Source: an uncultured Lysobacterales bacterium
GTDB lineage: Bacteria > Pseudomonadota > Gammaproteobacteria > Xanthomonadales > SZUA-36
Reading direction: 5' to 3'
DNA length: 10,637 bases
NCBI GenBank assembly: GCA_937995275.1
Contig: CALKKN010000086.1
Span: forward strand, 1-10,637
A model generated the notes under the pieces. The model was not told the origin of the DNA. It saw nothing but the letters and a program-made list of their open reading frames with translations, and searched no databases. Position 1 is the stretch's first letter, and every line of letters begins with the position of its first letter. Of the stretch, positions 7,419 to 10,637 are shown piece by piece. The translations under genes and the position numbers were made by a program.

Positions 7419-7771
7419 CAGATCACAGTAATACCAAGCCTGCCGCCCAGCCATTCCGGCCAATTCGTGAGACTCGGGTAAGCACGCCCGATCCGGCGGC
7501 GAAGCCATATTGGAATCCGGTCAATTGGCCGAATTTCGTTGTTCCCGAAACAAATCCCACCAACTCACCCATTTCAGGGCGGGTGCCGGTCCATTCAGCA
7601 CGGCCATGGCGATAGCGACCACGATCAGGACTGAATCCGCGAACGATCATGATCCACGCTAAGCGGCACAAGCAAGTGTGATAGGTCAAGGCCTGGCGCA
7701 ATCCGGATAGACAATTCCACCACCCTGCTGCTTACTGGGTTTAGAGGATAACAACCGGAATCCTTCGCGCC
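7419..7771. other. 353-base gap without a convincing gene, holding an imperfect long inverted repeat
   Basis: No reading frame here has a believable start, ribosome site and family signature. The clearest structure is a pair of arms, ATTCCGGCCAATT at 7453-7465 and AATTGGCCGAAT at 7523-7534. They pair over 12 positions with one bulged C at 7456. Between them lies a smaller pair, TCGGG (7474-7478) with CCCGA (7487-7491); just after lies TTTCG (7534-7538) with CGAAA (7546-7550). The stretch could be a structured RNA, a repeat relic, or chance. No U-run typical of an intrinsic terminator follows these stems. Confidence 0.4.
7708..7736 (+). promoter_or_regulatory. Possible sigma-70-type promoter for the transporter-reductase operon
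   Basis: TAGACA at 7708-7713 matches five of six bases of the -35 consensus. CTTACT lies 17 bases further on at 7731-7736, but matches the -10 consensus at only three of six bases. It is upstream of the ATG at 7772 and in the only sizeable gap before the operon. Weak by sequence alone. Confidence 0.22.
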
Positions 7772-8617
7772 ATGAGCATGCAAGACGTCTTCAGCATTGC
7801 AGTCGTCATCTTCACGGTGACGAACATCGGCGCCCTGGGCCTCGAAACGAACCTGCGCGAGGCGCTGAAACACCTGTACAGCGTCAGGGCCATCGGGCTG
7901 GTTCTTCTGTGGGGCTGGGTGGTCGGGCCGGCGCTGGCCTTTCTCATCATCCGACTCATGCCGCTGGCGGCAGGGCACGCGGCCGGATTGTTCCTGATCA
8001 GCCTGGCGCCGACCGCGCCGTTCTTCCCCATGCTGGTGCGAAGGGCGCGTGGCGACATGTCGTTCACCGCCTCGTTCATGATGCTCACCACCGTCGGCGT
8101 CGTGCTGTTCCTGCCGCTGCTGGCGCCGCGGTTGATCGAGGGCCTGCAGGTGGATTCCTGGTCGTTGGCAAGACCGTTGCTCGTCCTGGTTTTGTGCCCG
8201 CTGCTGATCGGCGTCGCGATCGGGGAGCTCGCCCGGAATGTAGCGGACAAACTCTTACCGGTGGTCCAGAAAATCGGCGGGCTCTTTCTGCTGATCGTCC
8301 TGGTGCTGACCCTGGTGCTCTACGGGCGCGACCTGCTCGATACCGTGGGCAGCTTCGCCCCGGGAGCCCAGATCCTGTTCTTCGTCGCGATCACGGCGCT
8401 TTCGTACACGATCCATTTCGGCCTGGGACAGCCGCAACGCAGCGCCATGGCGCTCGGTATGTGCACGCGCAATATCGCCGCGGTGTTCGCAGCATTTTTC
8501 GGCATCACGAACCCGCCGGACGGCATGTTCGTGATGGTTGTACTCGTGGTCCCGCTGGCGGCGATCGTCGCAGTGGTGGCGGCACGCCTGTTCGCCCGGC
8601 AGGCCCCGACAAGTTAA
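7772..8617 (+). CDS. Bile acid:sodium symporter (BASS/SBF) family membrane transporter
   Basis: This 281-residue protein is almost entirely membrane helices. I count nine hydrophobic segments, at roughly residues 5-22, 38-59, 69-92, 99-119, 130-151, 166-186, 198-216, 226-245 and 251-275. The order and spacing fit the BASS fold without the first helix of ten-helix bacterial members, as in the animal nine-helix forms. Segment three carries SLAPTAPFFPMLVRRARGDM, typical of a BASS subgroup; the broken-helix position of the second half reads MALGMCTRNIAAVFAAF. The Glu and Gln that bind sodium in characterised members (E-x-x-x-Q) are not evident there, so sodium coupling is uncertain. The ATG at 7772 has only a weak upstream GGAA, and a second ATG at 7778 is possible. 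The downstream reductase follows after 10 bases, so the substrate may be linked to sulfur or CoA chemistry; this is inference. Confidence 0.83.
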   Translation: MSMQDVFSIAVVIFTVTNIGALGLETNLREALKHLYSVRAIGLVLLWGWVVGPALAFLIIRLMPLAAGHAAGLFLISLAPTAPFFPMLVRRARGDMSFTASFMMLTTVGVVLFLPLLAPRLIEGLQVDSWSLARPLLVLVLCPLLIGVAIGELARNVADKLLPVVQKIGGLFLLIVLVLTLVLYGRDLLDTVGSFAPGAQILFFVAITALSYTIHFGLGQPQRSAMALGMCTRNIAAVFAAFFGITNPPDGMFVMVVLVVPLAAIVAVVAARLFARQAPTS

Positions 8618-8623
8618 AGGAGG
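8618..8623 (+). promoter_or_regulatory. Shine-Dalgarno fixing the reductase start
   Basis: AGGAGG at 8618-8623 directly follows the TAA stop (8615-8617) of the transporter gene and lies four bases before the ATG at 8628. It selects this start over the upstream in-frame ATG at 8538, which lies inside the transporter gene, and suggests coupled translation. Confidence 0.8.
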
Positions 8624-8627
8624 AAAC

Positions 8628-10346
8628 ATGAAAGTCATTATCATTGGTGGAGTCGCCGGTGGCGCCTCCTGCGCCGCCCGGTTGCGGCGCCTGGAAGAAA
8701 ATGCCGAGATCGTCATGGTCGAGCGCGGGCCCTATGTTTCCTATGCGAACTGCGGTCTGCCCTATCACGTCGGCGGCATCATCCCCGAGGAATCGGAACT
8801 GATGGTGGCGACGGCCGAGATGTTCAAAGCACTGTTCAAGGTCGATGCCCGGACGAATTGCGAAGCGATCGACATTTCGCCGGAACAAAAGACCGTGGAC
8901 CTAAGGGACGTGGAGACCGGCGAGATCACCACGGAATCCTACGACAAGCTGGTCCTGTCGCCGGGCGCGCCGCCCATCCGGCCGCCGCTGCCCGGCATCG
9001 ACTTGCCGGGCATCTTCTCGGTCAGAACGGTGCCGGACGCCCGGCACATCCGGGAGTGGCTGGAGAAAGGCACGCCGTTCCTGGCCGGGATGCACCGGTA
9101 TATGGGCATCCAGGCCGTGCGGCCGAAGACCCGCGCGGTGGTCGTGGGCGGCGGTTTCATCGGGCTGGAGATGACCGAAAACCTGGCCCATCGCGGCTTC
9201 GACGTGACGCTGCTGGAGATGGGTGACCAGATACTGGGCCCGCTGGACCGGGAAATGGCGCGCGTGGTCGAAGGCTACCTCGAACACCATGGCGTCGACG
9301 TCGTGCTGAACGACGGTGCCGCCGAGTTTCGGCAGTCGCCAACCGGCGCGCTGGAAGTCCACACCGAGTCGGGTGCGATGTACCCGGCGGATATCGTGGT
9401 GCTCGGCATCGGCGTGCGGCCGGACACCGACCTGGCAAAGGCGGCGGAGCTGGAGATCGGGGCGCTGGGTGGAATCCGCACCGACGAGCGGATGCTCACC
9501 AGCGATCCGGACATCTTCGCCGTCGGCGACGCGGTCGAGGTACGGGATTTCGTCACGGGCGAGTGGAGCCTGGTGGCGCTGGCCGGCCCGGCGAACCGCC
9601 AGGGGCGTATTGCCGCCGACGTGATCGCCGGCCGCGACGCGCGCTTCCGGGGCACGCAGGGAACGGCCATCATCGGCCTGTTCGAGGGCACGGCAGCCTG
9701 GACCGGCGTCAACGAGAAGACGCTGAACCGGCTCGGCGACACCGACTACGAGAAGATTTACCTGTACCCGAACTCCCACGCCGGCTATTACCCGGGCGCG
9801 AAGCCGATCGCGATGAAGTTCCTGTTCCGCAAGTCCGACGGTCGGCTGCTCGGTGCACAGGCGCTGGGCGAGGACGGCGTGGACAAGCGCATCAGCGCCC
9901 TGGCCGGGCTGCTGCAGATGGGCGCCACGATCTACGACCTCGAGGAATCCGAATTGTGCTATGCCCCTCAGTACGGCAGCGCGAAGGACCCGGTGAACTT
10001 TTCGGGGATGATCGCGGCCGACGTGCTCCGGGGTGACATGCCCATCTGCCATTGGCACGATATTGAGGAAGGCGTGGTTCTGGACGTGCGCGAACCGTTC
10101 GAACTTGCAGTGGAGCGGTTCACAGGTGCCGTCAACATACCACTCGGGGAGCTGCGGGGCCGGCTGGACGAACTGCCCCGTGACCAGACGATTTACGTCT
10201 TCTGCCGCTCGGGGCAGCGATCCTACTACGCGACGCGCCTGCTGCTCCAGAACGGGTTCGATGCCAGGAATATTCCCGGCGGCATGTTGTCGAAGACCTA
10301 TACTTCATTCTTCTTGCACGAGGGGCCGACCGAATACCCGGCCTGA
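8628..10346 (+). CDS. CoA-disulfide/persulfide reductase fused to a rhodanese domain (CoADR-Rhd)
   Basis: This is a 572-residue flavoprotein of the pyridine-nucleotide disulfide reductase superfamily with a C-terminal rhodanese. The FAD-binding start is IIIGGVAGGASCAAR (residues 4-18). The single active cysteine is Cys42 in SYANCGLPYHVGG, the hallmark of CoA-disulfide reductases, which use one redox Cys plus CoA instead of a Cys pair. The NAD(P)H site is VVVGGGFIGLE (171-181), and the second FAD motif is DIFAVGDAVE (295-304). The dimer tyrosines known from the family appear in HAGYYPGA (384-391) and APQYGSAKDPVN (446-457). The rhodanese domain (about 478-566) has LDVREP and active Cys526 in CRSGQRS, so a persulfide can be handed between domains. 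Such fusions reduce CoA-persulfide, CoA disulfide or polysulfide, releasing sulfide, in the cytoplasm. Residues about 148-165, before the NAD motif, are longer than I expect for the family. It is the second gene of an operon with the BASS transporter. Confidence 0.93.
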   Translation: MKVIIIGGVAGGASCAARLRRLEENAEIVMVERGPYVSYANCGLPYHVGGIIPEESELMVATAEMFKALFKVDARTNCEAIDISPEQKTVDLRDVETGEITTESYDKLVLSPGAPPIRPPLPGIDLPGIFSVRTVPDARHIREWLEKGTPFLAGMHRYMGIQAVRPKTRAVVVGGGFIGLEMTENLAHRGFDVTLLEMGDQILGPLDREMARVVEGYLEHHGVDVVLNDGAAEFRQSPTGALEVHTESGAMYPADIVVLGIGVRPDTDLAKAAELEIGALGGIRTDERMLTSDPDIFAVGDAVEVRDFVTGEWSLVALAGPANRQGRIAADVIAGRDARFRGTQGTAIIGLFEGTAAWTGVNEKTLNRLGDTDYEKIYLYPNSHAGYYPGAKPIAMKFLFRKSDGRLLGAQALGEDGVDKRISALAGLLQMGATIYDLEESELCYAPQYGSAKDPVNFSGMIAADVLRGDMPICHWHDIEEGVVLDVREPFELAVERFTGAVNIPLGELRGRLDELPRDQTIYVFCRSGQRSYYATRLLLQNGFDARNIPGGMLSKTYTSFFLHEGPTEYPA

Positions 10347-10362
10347 CCAGTGGAAAACCAGA

Positions 10363-10386
10363 GGAATTCCGCCTCAACGGGATTCC
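10363..10386 (+). promoter_or_regulatory. Eight-base-pair hairpin immediately before the dehydrogenase ribosome site
   Basis: GGAATTCC (10363-10370) pairs with GGGATTCC (10379-10386) over eight positions with one G-U pair and an eight-base loop. The next base begins the SD of the following gene. There is no U-run after it, so it is a poor terminator candidate. It could be an mRNA-processing or translation-control element. Seen by eye only. Confidence 0.35.
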
Positions 10387-10395
10387 GGGGAGGAA
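10387..10395 (+). promoter_or_regulatory. Shine-Dalgarno of the dehydrogenase gene
   Basis: GGGGAGGAA at 10387-10395 ends two bases before the ATG at 10398; its GGAG core (10389-10392) is five bases away. It supports this start. Confidence 0.75.
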
Positions 10396-10397
10396 GC

Positions 10398-10637
10398 ATG
10401 CTCGCTGAAAGCCATTTTTATTTTCACAAAGCCGCCGACGTGCTCGGCCTGTCGGACAAGGTCCGGACGATCCTGTTGACGCCGCACCGCACCGTCAAGG
10501 TGGGCATCGCCATCGAGGGGGAAGACGGCGAATTGCAGTCCTACGAGGGCTACCGTGTACAGCATAACATGGCCCGTGGACCGATGAAGGGCGGACTGCG
10601 TTATCACCCGGCGATGGACGAAGACCACGCTGCCGCG
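10398..10637 (+). CDS. Glu/Leu/Phe/Val dehydrogenase, N-terminal fragment (3' end cut by window)
   Basis: Eighty codons are present, open to the right edge. The ATG at 10398 has a good SD. The N-terminus begins MLAESHFYFHKAADVLGL, followed by a beta-rich stretch (HRTVKVGIAIEGEDGE) and the signature YRVQHNMARGPMKGGLRYHP. This is the conserved substrate-side segment of the ELFV dehydrogenase N-terminal domain; the G-P-x-K-G-G Lys is in place. The catalytic Lys motif and the Rossmann domain lie beyond the window. Family members interconvert amino acids and 2-oxo acids with NAD(P)H and ammonia. The fragment is too short to choose between glutamate and leucine, valine or phenylalanine specificity, although the GPMKGGLRYHP form is usual in glutamate dehydrogenases. 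It lies 51 bases after the reductase and may be its third operon member, or separately controlled given the hairpin between them. Confidence 0.88.
   Translation, partial: MLAESHFYFHKAADVLGLSDKVRTILLTPHRTVKVGIAIEGEDGELQSYEGYRVQHNMARGPMKGGLRYHPAMDEDHAAA

Noticed and set aside
7352..7615. Plus-strand open frame of 87 codons overlapping the 67-residue membrane protein gene
   Set aside because: Most of its first quarter is out of frame with the well-supported TTG-started gene, it lacks a ribosome site, and it shows no domain.
7423..7701. Minus-strand open frame of 92 codons in the 7419-7771 gap
   Set aside because: It has a TTG start with no Shine-Dalgarno and no recognised domain. Kept only as an observation that the gap may hold a relic.
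8538..8627. Upstream extension of the reductase frame to 8538
   Set aside because: It overlaps the transporter gene, adds Arg/Trp-rich residues with no family match, and ignores the AGGAGG just before the ATG at 8628.
8901..10058. A 385-codon minus-strand frame opposite the reductase
   Set aside because: It is a shadow of GC-rich codons. The + strand protein has full FAD, NAD and rhodanese motifs.
1..10637. CRISPR arrays, tRNA or rRNA genes, insertion sequences and attachment sites
   Set aside because: I saw no regularly spaced repeats, no cloverleaf or rRNA signatures, no transposase or integrase motifs, and no terminal inverted repeats. The repeated protein motifs in the Rhs gene are YD repeats, not DNA repeats.

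Overview
The window is high-GC DNA with dense, co-oriented genes, classical Shine-Dalgarno sites and a Sec-exported Rhs protein. This fits a Gram-negative member of the Pseudomonadota, most likely a gammaproteobacterium. That assignment is inferred from composition and gene content; there is no rRNA or other marker here to confirm it. Every gene I can support lies on the + strand.

Left edge (3-1256): the C-terminal part of a spermidine-synthase-like, SAM-binding protein, of the type often fused to membrane segments in bacteria. Its 5' end is outside the window. A 287-base gap (1257-1543) follows. It contains a bulged hairpin just before the next start codon, but no gene.

Centre (1544-7418): a 1738-residue secreted Rhs/YD-repeat protein with six parts: a signal peptide, an N-terminal beta-rich/Ig-like module, a DUF6531-like segment, a long YD-repeat array, a golvesin-C-terminal-like beta domain inserted just before the Rhs-associated core, and a 137-residue variable tip. 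The tip looks like a cysteine-histidine (permuted papain/NlpC-like) effector, with an RHDF motif followed by an NCQTWAD motif. Immediately downstream lie two small, closely spaced genes: a 142-residue protein with a hydrophobic N-terminus, and a 67-residue protein with two membrane helices. Their position and size are those expected of immunity proteins, but neither belongs to a family I recognise. Local GC falls in the tip, as is typical of exchangeable Rhs tips.

Gap (7419-7771): 353 bases with no convincing gene, a long imperfect inverted repeat and a possible promoter.

Right part (7772-10637): an apparent operon encoding a bile-acid/sodium-symporter-family (BASS) membrane transporter, a CoA-disulfide/persulfide reductase fused to a rhodanese domain, and the start of a Glu/Leu/Phe/Val dehydrogenase cut by the window edge. 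The first two are coupled (10-base gap, SD overlapping the stop region). The reductase-rhodanese points to persulfide or CoA-disulfide reduction. The transporter may move a related sulfur or organic-anion substrate, which is inference from context only.
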